From: Sphingobacterium sp. ML3W
GTDB lineage: Bacteria; Bacteroidota; Bacteroidia; Sphingobacteriales; Sphingobacteriaceae
NCBI RefSeq assembly: GCF_029542085.1
Contig: NZ_CP107036.1
Coordinates: forward strand, 4,960,001 to 5,024,000
DNA: 64,000 nt
Direction: 5' to 3'
Shown here: positions 24,693 through 32,942 of the stretch, piece after piece
How positions within the stretch are numbered: the stretch's first letter is position 1
How the letters are laid out: each line of letters opens with the position of its first letter
Translations under genes and position numbers: made by a program
Notes under the pieces: generated by a model
The model's input: the letters and a program-made list of their open reading frames with translations, nothing else
Database searches by the model: none
Told to the model about the DNA's origin: nothing

Positions 24693-25823
24693 AATTTTCC
24701 ACCCCAAGTTTCCCTATCCAAATTTCTGTACTGGATCGCTTCAGCGAGATGGTGGTTTTCGATCGTAGGACTATTTTCCATGTCTGCGATGGTGCGGGCG
24801 ACTTTTAATATTCGATCGTAAGCCCTAGCGGAAAGATTTAGACGATCAATAGCTGTCTTTAGTAATTTCTTTTGCGGTTCACCGATCTGACAGATATCTC
24901 TGGTTAACTTGGTGCTCATGTGTGCATTACAATGAACATCTGGATAGGATTCGAATCGTTGTTTTTGAATCAGCCTCGTTTGGATGACACGATTGCGGAC
25001 CGTCAGGCTATTTTCAGAAGGACCAGAGGCGCTCAGCTCGTCGAAGAGTACGGGAGTGACTTCTACATGAAGGTCAATCCGATCTAATAAAGGTCCCGAT
25101 ATTTTACTTAAATACCGTTGGTAATCTTTTCGCTAACATGGTCTTCCCCGCGCCTGGGGGGCCTATTAGAATAACATTATGCCCTCCAGCTGCGGCTATT
25201 TCTAATGCTCTTTTGATATTTTCCTGTCCCCGAACATCCGCAAAATCAACATCATACTTATTTGTTTCAGTGTGAAAGAAAGATTGGATATCGACTTTGG
25301 TCGGAATGATATTTTTTGAGTTATTAAGAAACTGTACTACCTCTGTCAGGTTTTCGACGGCAATTACATCGATACCAGCAACAATGGCGGCTTCCTGTGC
25401 ATTTTGTAGCGGAAGTATAATTCCCTTAAACCCGTCATTTAATGCCTGTAGGGCAATTGGTAATACACCTCTGATAGGTTTTATGCTGCCATCCAGGGAT
25501 AGTTCGCCCAAGATCAGATACTGCTCTAATAACTCATTTATAAGCTGTCCTGAGGAAGCAAGTATGCCAATGGCGATCGATAAATCATAACTAGAACCTT
25601 CTTTTCTGATGTCAGCTGGTGCCAAGTTGACCACAATTTTCTGTCGTGGCATGTGAAGTTGACAGGAAGTAATGGCGCTTTCAATACGTCTGAGGCTTTC
25701 TTTGACAGCATTGTCAGGAAGCCCGACTATATAATAATGCAGCCCAGTAGAAACAACTACCTCAACTGTTATGGTACATGCTTCAATACCATAGACGGCG
25801 CTACAATAGGTCTTGTTTAACAT
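24689..25823 (-). pseudogene. comM: comM/yifB, broken by an internal deletion with frameshift
   Basis: The intact protein is a roughly 510-residue Mg-chelatase-like AAA+ helicase that promotes branch migration in natural transformation. Here, residues 1-235 are intact (N-terminal Lon-like domain; Walker A GPPGAGKT), but the frame stops at 25104 just after AKRLPT. The C-terminal part (YLSKISGPLLDRIDLHVEV to the end, about 141 residues) continues in another frame from about 25117 to 24689. Comparison with the family's usual order suggests about 136 residues (near 400 bp) are missing, including Walker B and sensor 1. CAACG (25116-25120) fits both sides of the junction, which suggests a microhomology deletion. 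Confidence 0.88.
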
Positions 25824-26061
25824 AAATTTTATAATCGGTTGATTTAAAGATACTAAATATTAAATCATAAATAATAATGCTTTAGTGAATTATTGTAAAT
25901 CGATAGCGAATTGTTGAAAAATGACTATATTGTAATTATATAGATTCTAGTAAATAATGGATAATTGCGGTATTTGGCAAACGATTTGCTTTATAAATTG
26001 TATTATTATCGAAGACTAGATTCATCGTATAATAGAATTAGAACTTTAAAACGAAAAAGAA

Positions 26062-26331
26062 ATGAATGACACAAGTAAAGTAGCTTTGGCGTTATTGGCA
26101 GGTCTTGCTGCAGGTGCAGCTTTGGGAGTTTTATTTGCTCCGGACAAAGGATCAGATACGAGAGATAAGATCAATGATTCATTAAGCGATTTGAGTGATG
26201 CTATTCGTGAGAGAGCTGAAGAACAATTCGATCAATTGAATGATTTTAAAGAGAAAATTGTCTCCACCTTGAAAGGTAAAATAAACCAAGCCGAGGAAAT
26301 TGTAGACGATGATATCATCGAGCATGCATAA
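26062..26331 (+). CDS. YtxH domain protein
   Basis: An 89-residue YtxH-like protein. A glycine/alanine-rich transmembrane segment (residues 8-25, LALLAGLAAGAALGVLFAP, followed by DKG) precedes an acidic amphipathic helical tail. This is the standard YtxH layout, related to general-stress proteins of Bacillus. Function is unknown. It heads a three-gene group with a holin-X-like membrane protein and a small basic protein, an arrangement frequent in Sphingobacteriaceae and Flavobacteriia, suggesting envelope stress. Confidence 0.88.
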   Translation: MNDTSKVALALLAGLAAGAALGVLFAPDKGSDTRDKINDSLSDLSDAIRERAEEQFDQLNDFKEKIVSTLKGKINQAEEIVDDDIIEHA

Positions 26332-26379
26332 AAGACAAATTGTCCTTAAGGGCAATTTGGGGAGATACATAGAATTATG

Positions 26380-26443
26380 GGCTATTTCAAAAGGCTGAAT
26401 ATAAATAATCTATAGAAATTCGTATAAGACTTTTGAGATAGCC
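26380..26443. repeat. 64-nt palindromic element with 14-bp terminal inverted repeats
   Basis: GGCTATTTCAAAAG (26380-26393) pairs with CTTTTGAGATAGCC (26430-26443), with one T/C difference (a G-U pair in RNA), around a 36-nt AT-rich centre. The ends resemble terminal repeats of short non-autonomous transposons (GGCTNTCTCAAAAG-like). A smaller hairpin CAAATTG-CC/GG-CAATTTG lies just before it, near 26337-26358. No transposase is present. Confidence 0.5.
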
Positions 26444-26461
26444 TAAATAAATTTAAGATGC

Positions 26462-26878
26462 ATGGAAGAGGAAAAATTTTCACTTAGTGGTACTTTTCAG
26501 AAAACAAAGGAGTACATAGATTCCCAGTTTAAGCTAGTTAAGTTGAAGACAATTGAGCGTTCATCGCGCCTGATTGCCAGTTTGGTGGTGGATGCGACCA
26601 AATTGATATTCACTTTGTTCGTTGTCTTTTTCTTATGTCTAGCTTTGGGTTTTTGGCTTGGTGAATTGCTGGGAAGCTATTCATTGGGTTTTTTGGCAAC
26701 AGCAGGTATTTTTATAGTTATTATTGTGATTATACGAGTTTTCGAACCTGCATTGGAATCTAAGTTTATGGATCTTTCTATCCGTCGCTTTTTAGCCAAA
26801 TGGAATGACGAGATTGAAGAAGAAGAAGATCTGAAAAAAGAAGAAAAATTTGATAGAGAAGGGACTACAAATGAATAA
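26462..26878 (+). CDS. Phage holin-X family-like inner membrane protein
   Basis: A 138-residue protein with an amphipathic N-terminal helix (residues 8-40), two adjacent transmembrane helices (about 42-65 and 70-92) and a highly charged C-terminus rich in Glu and Lys. This matches the putative holin-superfamily III (Phage_holin_3_6) proteins found with YtxH genes in Bacteroidota. No phage genes are nearby, so lysis is unlikely. Its last codons overlap the start of the next gene by 8 nt, showing translational coupling. Confidence 0.75.
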   Translation: MEEEKFSLSGTFQKTKEYIDSQFKLVKLKTIERSSRLIASLVVDATKLIFTLFVVFFLCLALGFWLGELLGSYSLGFLATAGIFIVIIVIIRVFEPALESKFMDLSIRRFLAKWNDEIEEEEDLKKEEKFDREGTTNE

Positions 26879-27374
26879 TAAGCAAACGAAAATACGTAAT
26901 TTACAGGAGCTTAAAACTGAAATCGCTCGTTTAAAGGAACTCAAAAATGAACAAGAGGCTTACCTGAAAACACAGTTTACTTTATTTAATAACAAGATCG
27001 AAGCTCCGATTCGCTTTTTCAATTCATTAAAAAATAATATTCCCGGAGTCAATATCATTCAGCAATTATTTGCGAAAAGTAGTAATCCGGATTCGGATTG
27101 GTTGACAAAAACCTTGCGCATAGGTGTTCCTTTTGTGATGAATAGACTGTTTCTGAAAAACTCAGGAATGCTGAAGAAAGCGTTAATGTTGCTTTTATCA
27201 GAGCGTGCTGTCGGCCAGATCAATCAGGATAAAATCAGTGGATTGATCGGTAAACTCACCAATTTTATCCGACCCAAAAAGAAGAAAAAGAAAGGCTCAC
27301 AAATTGAAGGAGAGGTTCCGCTAAAAGATGAAGTTAACGAATATGGTATTCCTTCCTATAGTGAAACCTACTAG
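26871..27374 (+). CDS. Small basic protein coupled to the YtxH/holin-X cluster
   Basis: A 167-residue protein without a signal peptide. It has an N-terminal coiled-coil (LQELKTEIARLKELKNEQEA, about residues 9-35), a hydrophobic middle (about 80-125) that may associate with the membrane, a lysine patch (RPKKKKKKGS) and the tail GIPSYSETY. I recognise no named family. The start is taken at 26871 because that ATG overlaps the previous stop in the ATGAATAATAA arrangement; an upstream in-frame ATG at 26850 is less likely. Its stop overlaps the fcl stop. Confidence 0.75.
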   Translation: MNNKQTKIRNLQELKTEIARLKELKNEQEAYLKTQFTLFNNKIEAPIRFFNSLKNNIPGVNIIQQLFAKSSNPDSDWLTKTLRIGVPFVMNRLFLKNSGMLKKALMLLLSERAVGQINQDKISGLIGKLTNFIRPKKKKKKGSQIEGEVPLKDEVNEYGIPSYSETY

Positions 27375-28309
27375 GAGGCTGCTTCCTCTTTTTTCAAAAA
27401 ATCTTCGTAAGCTAATTTAATTCCCTCACGAAGATTGATTTTATGTTTCCAGCCTAATGCATGTAATTTAGAAACATCCATTAATTTCCGAGGTGTACCA
27501 TCGGGTTTACTCGTATCAAATGAGATTCTGCCGTTATATCCGACCACTTCTTTAATAAGTGCCGCAAGATTCTTTATGCTTAAATCTTCACCGATGCCGA
27601 TATTGACAAACTGTTTCTCATTATAGGTATTCATCAAAAACACACAGGCATCTGCTAGGTCATCCGAGAAAAGAAACTCCCTTAATGGTGTGCCCGTACC
27701 CCAAATAACCACTTCATCCAGGTTATTTACCTTTGCCTCGTGAAATCTACGGATCAGGGCCGGTAGGACATGCGAGTTTTGCGGATGATAATTATCATTG
27801 ATACCATACAGATTGGTTGGCATCACTGATATATAGTTACAGCCATATTGATCACGAAAAGCTTCTGCCATTTTTATACCAGCTATTTTGGCGATAGCAT
27901 AAGGCTCATTGGTAGGCTCCAAGGTACCTGTCAACAATAGGTCTTCGTTTAAAGGTTGTGGCGCCATTTTAGGATAAATGCAGCTTGAACCTAAAAACAT
28001 CAACTTTGTAACCTCATTGTCGTAAGAGGATTTAATCACATTATTCTGTATCGCCATATTTTCGTAGATGAAATCTGCGCGATAGGTGTTGTTCGCCATA
28101 ATCCCACCAACCTTAGCGGCTGCAAGGAAAACATAATCTGGTTTCTCTTCGTTGAAAAAGTCAGCAACTGCTTGTTGATTACGCAGATCTAATTCTTGAG
28201 AGGTACGAGTCACGATGTTGTTGTATCCCAGTTCTGTTAATTTGCGATATATTGCCGATCCGACCATTCCTCGATGGCCTGCTACGTAAATTTTAGCGTC
28301 TTTTTCCAC
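27371..28309 (-). CDS. fcl: GDP-L-fucose synthase
   Basis: SDR-family epimerase/reductase converting GDP-4-keto-6-deoxymannose to GDP-L-fucose with NADPH. The 312-residue protein has GHRGMVGSA (NADP-binding, near 11-19), AAAKVGGIMANN, the catalytic SSCIYPKMAPQPLNE serine region and the YAIAKIAG motif (Tyr-x3-Lys), plus NLYGINDNYHP. Length and motifs are typical. The partner gmd is not in the window. GDP-fucose feeds surface glycan synthesis, perhaps including the cluster at 37.6-42.6 kb. Confidence 0.97.
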   Translation of the reverse strand: MEKDAKIYVAGHRGMVGSAIYRKLTELGYNNIVTRTSQELDLRNQQAVADFFNEEKPDYVFLAAAKVGGIMANNTYRADFIYENMAIQNNVIKSSYDNEVTKLMFLGSSCIYPKMAPQPLNEDLLLTGTLEPTNEPYAIAKIAGIKMAEAFRDQYGCNYISVMPTNLYGINDNYHPQNSHVLPALIRRFHEAKVNNLDEVVIWGTGTPLREFLFSDDLADACVFLMNTYNEKQFVNIGIGEDLSIKNLAALIKEVVGYNGRISFDTSKPDGTPRKLMDVSKLHALGWKHKINLREGIKLAYEDFLKKEEAAS

Positions 28310-28318
28310 GATAAGTTA

Positions 28319-28348
28319 TTGATTCCTGCAAATATAAGGTTATTTTTG
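28319..28348 (+). promoter_or_regulatory. trmB promoter
   Basis: TTG (28319-28321), 19 nt, TATTTTTG (28341-28348), 18 nt before the ATG. It overlaps the fcl promoter on the other strand. Confidence 0.65.
28329..28336 (-). promoter_or_regulatory. fcl -7 box
   Basis: TATATTTG on the minus strand, 19 nt before the fcl ATG and only 4 bp from the trmB -7 box on the opposite strand. Confidence 0.6.
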
Positions 28349-28366
28349 CGGGATATTAATTAAAAA

Positions 28367-29023
28367 ATGGGAAAGGATAAACTACGTAAATTTGCCGAAG
28401 TAGCGACTTTTGAGAATGTCATCCAGCTCGATGCCGGCAAAGAATATAAAGGAAAATGGGCTGAGAAGCAATTTGGAAATACAAACCCGGTTGTTTTGGA
28501 ACTTGCCTGCGGTAAAGGAGAATATACAGTTAATTTGGCACGCTTGTTTCCAGAGAAAAACTTTATCGGGATTGATTTTAAAGGCAACCGTATTTGGCGC
28601 GGCGCAAAAACTGCGTTGGAAGATGGTATCAAAAATGTCGCATTTTTACGAATACAGATTGAAACGCTTCTTGAACACTTTGCTGAAAATGAAATTGATG
28701 AAATTTGGATTACCTTTCCAGATCCACAGCCACAGGACAGTCGCGAAAAGAAACGCTTGACAGGGCCTAAATTTTTGGACCGTTACAGGATTGTCATGAA
28801 GCCAGAAGGAATGATGAATCTAAAGACAGATAATGATGGCTTCTATGCCTATACCCTTGAGCAAATAGAGCTACACAATCTTAAGAAATATAAAGAGACA
28901 ACAGATCTATATCACTCAGACTTGGTGGATAATGTTTTATCAATCAAGACATACTATGAGAAAAAGTATCTTGCTGACGATAAGAATATAAACTATGTGA
29001 AATGGAGCTTTGAGAAACGCTAA
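28367..29023 (+). CDS. trmB: tRNA (guanine-N7-)-methyltransferase
   Basis: SAM-dependent enzyme making m7G46 in tRNA. The 218-residue protein has the SAM motif ELACGKGEYTVNLA, FIGIDFKGNRIWRGAK, the family signature WITFPDPQPQDSREKKRLTGPKF (split across catalytic Asp and the RxxRxxxPxFL-like element) and LKTDNDGFYAYTLEQI. It is monocistronic, divergent from fcl, and ended by a GAAA-loop terminator. Confidence 0.97.
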   Translation: MGKDKLRKFAEVATFENVIQLDAGKEYKGKWAEKQFGNTNPVVLELACGKGEYTVNLARLFPEKNFIGIDFKGNRIWRGAKTALEDGIKNVAFLRIQIETLLEHFAENEIDEIWITFPDPQPQDSREKKRLTGPKFLDRYRIVMKPEGMMNLKTDNDGFYAYTLEQIELHNLKKYKETTDLYHSDLVDNVLSIKTYYEKKYLADDKNINYVKWSFEKR

Positions 29024-29045
29024 CATCAAAGTTTTTATAATAAAG

Positions 29046-29082
29046 GAAAGCTCAAACGAAAGTTTGGGCTTTCTTGTTTTTT
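29046..29082 (+). terminator. trmB terminator
   Basis: 12-bp stem (one G-U) GAAAGCTCAAAC / GTTTGGGCTTTC closed by a GAAA tetraloop, then TTGTTTTTT. Confidence 0.9.
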
Positions 29083-29640
29083 AAGCGTAGTAAATGTATC
29101 AGTAATTTAGCTCCTGGAATTTAAGCCTAATTGATGCATATGGATATTTGCACATCTGTTCGTATAAAACACTGTTATCTCACCCTTGCTACTACATTGA
29201 AGTATAGTTATAGTATTGTGACAGTATTGATGTAGTATCAATATAGTATTGCAAGCATGTACTTTAGCCAGTCTTTGTAGGTTGAAAATATGTGGTTAGG
29301 AGCTTGCTTTGGGTGCCAATACCATGTTTTTTCTTTTGTTTTTTACTATGCAATACGCTCGATGTTAGTTTTTTATTGGAGTGTTTTCTTTTAAATAATT
29401 TCGATTTATTTCGTTTTTTAGAGAATATTAATTATTTTCGATTGTTTAATAAACAATAACCAGAACTAACAATTTTATTTGAACCTGATAATTGCAATTT
29501 AGAGCCAGTTAGATCATTTTAGATACATCAATCGGTATTACAATAGATTGCTGTATTTGCGAAAGGAAATCTAATTCGAAACAATTCTTAACACAAAGAA
29601 AACATTAAATTAAAACTAACTTTTTGTTAAGAATATATTT
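29083..29640. other. Long regulatory region upstream of the SusC operon
   Basis: A 550-nt non-coding stretch, the AT-richest of the window toward its right end. It contains the phased AGTAT repeats at 29201-29255 and the SusC -7 box at its end. Poly-T rich tracts and TTAATTATT-like sequences suggest bent DNA. I found no small gene in it. Confidence 0.55.
29201..29255. repeat. Five 11-nt tandem units each beginning AGTAT
   Basis: AGTAT occurs at 29201, 29212, 29223, 29234 and 29245, exactly every 11 nt. Units 2, 3 and 5 begin AGTATTG; units 1 and 4 diverge at positions 6-7. The 11-nt phase would put all copies on about the same DNA face, as for cooperative protein binding. It lies 390-480 nt upstream of the susC-like start. 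Confidence 0.8.
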
Positions 29641-29643
29641 TTG
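29636..29643 (+). promoter_or_regulatory. -7 box of the SusC operon
   Basis: TATTTTTG. It covers an upstream in-frame TTG (29641), so translation should start at the ATG at 29680. Confidence 0.6.
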
Positions 29644-29679
29644 TACCAAATTGAAAAATTACAATTTACATTCATATCT

Positions 29680-32600
29680 ATGTTTAGTATTAATCCTATC
29701 CAAATTAACCTGAGGCACTCCTCCTCAAAATTGCTCTTCATTGCATTGGCGATCGCAGGCAATATGGATCTTACGGCGACAGCGGCTCCAGTGGAGCATG
29801 GTAAAGTTGTACATTCGTTTAATCAAGCCAAGATTAAGGTAAAAGGAAAAGTTTTAGATAGCAAGACACAGGAGCCCCTGGCATCGGTATCTATCCTTGC
29901 TGGCGGGGTAGCCAAGGGGACGACAGATCGAATGGGAAATTTTGAAATAGAGATTGAAGCAGGTGCTTCGATTCGTTTTCAATTAATTGGCTATGAGGCG
30001 CAAACGAGGAGCTTTGCGACAGGACAGTCAGATGTGAAAATAGCTTTAGATGTTACTTCCGAGGCACTGAATGAAGTTGTTGTAACGGCGCTGGGTATTC
30101 AACGCGAGGAGAAATCCCTTGGGTATTCCATTAGTACGGTAAAGGGGGAGGAATTGACCAATGCAATTTCAAACAACTGGACAGATGCGTTAACGGGAAA
30201 AGTTGCTGGTTTAAATTTGGTGAAATCGGGTGCTGGGCCATTGGGATCAAATAAAGTTATTTTACGTGGGGAAACCTCAATGACGGGTGAAAATGATGCG
30301 CTTATTATTGTGGATGGAATTATCATGGGAGGTGGAACCAGAATGACAGGGAACGGAAATTCGGCCTATTTGGATGGTGATTCACCCGTAGATTTTGGAT
30401 CTTCTTTGGCTGATATTAATCCTGAAGATATTGAATCAGTTTCAGTTCTGAAAGGGCCTGGGGCTGCTGCATTATATGGGTATAGAGGGTCTCGTGGTGC
30501 AGTTATTATTACTACAAAAAAAGGAAAGAGTATACAAAATAGAATAGGAGTAACTGTCAATTCAAATACGGCAATCGGAACAATTAACAGGTGGCCTGAT
30601 TATCAGTATGAATATGGGCAAGGCGCTATAGGGCAGGACCTGTATTACTCCTATGGTCAATCGGAAGATGGTGCAAGTACGTTGAGCACTTCATCTGCTT
30701 GGGGACCTAAATTTGATGGTCAATACTATTACCAATATGATCCCGCTAATTATAGGCAAACGCCTGCCGAACGTACACTTTGGCGACCTTATGAAAACAA
30801 TCGCAAGGACCTGTTTCAAACGGAGTTGACTTCGACAAATTCCATTAGTGTTTCAGGATCAACGGAGAAAACAACAGCTCGATTTTCATATACTAATGTA
30901 ACCAATAAGTGGATTATTCCCAATATGGGCTATAATAGGCATACAATTGCAACGCAATTTAGTAGTAAGATCACTGATAAATTAAACTTATCAACAAAAA
31001 TTAATTTTAATAATAGAGGATCAGATAACCTACCCAATAGCGGTTACAATAATCAAAGCTATATGTATTTTGTTCGAGGGATTGTTCCGAATATAGATGC
31101 GGCCTGGTTGGATCAGAATTGGCTTCCAGGTAAGGAAGGTATTGAACAAATGACACCATTTTCCAATTTGCTGGATAATCCGAGAACGATTTCTTATGAT
31201 ATGGTTAATGCACAGAATAAAAATAACCTGATTGGAAATGTGCAGTTAGATTATAAGTTTACCAATGAACTAAGTTTGATGCTCCGGACAGGGATTGATA
31301 TGGGCTATGACAAACGTAAGCAGTCAAGACCTTTTGATACTTATAAATACGCATTTGGTTACTATCGTGAACAATCTATTTATACTGAGGAACGAAATTC
31401 AGATTTTTTATTACAATACAATAACCAACGTTCTGAAAACCATCGTTTTGGTGTTTCAGCTGGGGGAGCCTTATTAAACAACAAATACATTAAAGATGAT
31501 GCATCAGCAAATAGTCTGATTTATCCGAATCAGTATAAGTTTGCAAATGCCAGAGAAAGGGTGCTTTATGATCCGTATAGAGCAGAATTTGCTATTCATA
31601 GTGTTTATGGTATGGCCAATTATAGTTATAAAGAAAAATATTTTATTGACTTTACAGGACGCGTAGACTGGGCAAGTACATTAGCTTCACCTAAAAGAAA
31701 TGAAGTTAAGCCTTTCTTTTACCCATCGGTTAATACAAGCTTTATCCTAAGTCAAATCTTTGAATTGCCAAGATCAATCAACTATTGGAAATTACGGGCC
31801 TCTATTGCTGGAGTTGGAGGAGGAGGAACCAAACCTTATAATAATTTTTACGGTTATGGTAGTGTGATCGGATTTAACGGTGGATTATCTAATCCTTCGA
31901 CAGTTCCTGACGAAAATTTGCAAGCCGAAAACACCTTGTCTTATGAATTAGGAACTGACTTTCGGATGTTTAAAGACCGAATAAAACTGGATTTGACGGT
32001 GTACCGTACATTGATGGACAAGCAGTTAATCGAAACGCCTGTAGATCCTTCCAGTGGTTATAGACGAAAGTTTACCAATGGTGGGGAAGTTAAAACTCAA
32101 GGAATTGAGATTGCTTTATCGGGAGATATTTTGAAAAGCCAAGATAAGTTAAACTGGAATATGTTTGGGAATTTTACCCATTATGATTCGGAAGTCGTTT
32201 CTATACCGGCTTCCCTTGAAGGGAGACTTATTCTTTCTACATTGTTTGGTAGTCGCGGTACTATAGAGGCCATACCAGGGCGTAGATTTGGTGATATCTG
32301 GGGCTTAGGTTATGAAAGAAATCCCGAGGGAAAGATCATCTATGCTGACGGTGTCCCTGTATTGGCACAGGAAAGCCGTTATATTGGTAATCCTAATCCG
32401 ACCACGAAATTTGGTTGGGGCAATGAATTCAAGTACAAAGGTTTCCGCTTTAATTTCCTATTTGATGGACAGTTTGGCGGGGTGGGTTATTCATTAACGC
32501 ATGCTGTTCTGATGGAAGAGGGGAAATTAAAGAAGACTCTTCCGGGACGTTATACAGGAATTATTGGCGACGGAGTTGTGGTGAATCCAGATGGAAGTTA

Positions 32601-32931
32601 TAGCAAAAATACGGTCGTTGCAACGGCTGGAGATTATTATGCAAGACATTTTAATCGGGACAATCTGGAATCAAATACGTTTTCTACTGATTTTATCAAA
32701 CTGCGGGAAGTTAGACTGGATTATTCATTGCCGAAATCTTTTTTAAGCCGTTACAAAATTGAAAAAGCATCTATCGGTTTATATGGTCGGGATCTTTTTG
32801 TATTTACTAAATGGCCAGCTTTTGATCCAGAATTTGCTTCTTTGACCGGTAGTGGAATTGAAAAAGGAGCTGAAATTGCTCAATTTCCTTCGACGCGGAC
32901 AATGGGTGTGAATCTATCATTTTCATTTTAA
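29680..32931 (+). CDS. SusC/RagA family TonB-linked outer membrane protein
   Basis: A 1083-residue TonB-dependent transporter of the SusC type. Order: signal peptide (about 1-35), a carboxypeptidase-D-like domain (about 50-130, KGKVLDSKTQEPLASVSILA), the TonB-linked family segment with VVVTALGIQREEKSLGYSIS, plug domain (to about 300; VDGIIMG, SVSVLKGPGAAALYGYRGS), then a 22-stranded barrel ending in the aromatic terminal strand TMGVNLSFSF. It imports a nutrient captured by the following SusD-like lipoprotein. Start chosen at 29680 since the promoter overlaps the longer frame. Confidence 0.96.
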   Translation: MFSINPIQINLRHSSSKLLFIALAIAGNMDLTATAAPVEHGKVVHSFNQAKIKVKGKVLDSKTQEPLASVSILAGGVAKGTTDRMGNFEIEIEAGASIRFQLIGYEAQTRSFATGQSDVKIALDVTSEALNEVVVTALGIQREEKSLGYSISTVKGEELTNAISNNWTDALTGKVAGLNLVKSGAGPLGSNKVILRGETSMTGENDALIIVDGIIMGGGTRMTGNGNSAYLDGDSPVDFGSSLADINPEDIESVSVLKGPGAAALYGYRGSRGAVIITTKKGKSIQNRIGVTVNSNTAIGTINRWPDYQYEYGQGAIGQDLYYSYGQSEDGASTLSTSSAWGPKFDGQYYYQYDPANYRQTPAERTLWRPYENNRKDLFQTELTSTNSISVSGSTEKTTARFSYTNVTNKWIIPNMGYNRHTIATQFSSKITDKLNLSTKINFNNRGSDNLPNSGYNNQSYMYFVRGIVPNIDAAWLDQNWLPGKEGIEQMTPFSNLLDNPRTISYDMVNAQNKNNLIGNVQLDYKFTNELSLMLRTGIDMGYDKRKQSRPFDTYKYAFGYYREQSIYTEERNSDFLLQYNNQRSENHRFGVSAGGALLNNKYIKDDASANSLIYPNQYKFANARERVLYDPYRAEFAIHSVYGMANYSYKEKYFIDFTGRVDWASTLASPKRNEVKPFFYPSVNTSFILSQIFELPRSINYWKLRASIAGVGGGGTKPYNNFYGYGSVIGFNGGLSNPSTVPDENLQAENTLSYELGTDFRMFKDRIKLDLTVYRTLMDKQLIETPVDPSSGYRRKFTNGGEVKTQGIEIALSGDILKSQDKLNWNMFGNFTHYDSEVVSIPASLEGRLILSTLFGSRGTIEAIPGRRFGDIWGLGYERNPEGKIIYADGVPVLAQESRYIGNPNPTTKFGWGNEFKYKGFRFNFLFDGQFGGVGYSLTHAVLMEEGKLKKTLPGRYTGIIGDGVVVNPDGSYSKNTVVATAGDYYARHFNRDNLESNTFSTDFIKLREVRLDYSLPKSFLSRYKIEKASIGLYGRDLFVFTKWPAFDPEFASLTGSGIEKGAEIAQFPSTRTMGVNLSFSF

Positions 32932-32942
32932 TTATTGACACT

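Noticed and set aside
26462..26878. Prophage lysis gene (holin)
   Set aside because: Only the holin-X membrane layout is similar; no phage genes are nearby and the partner is a YtxH protein.
29201..29255. CRISPR array
   Set aside because: The 11-nt period has no spacers of 26-40 nt and no cas genes are present.
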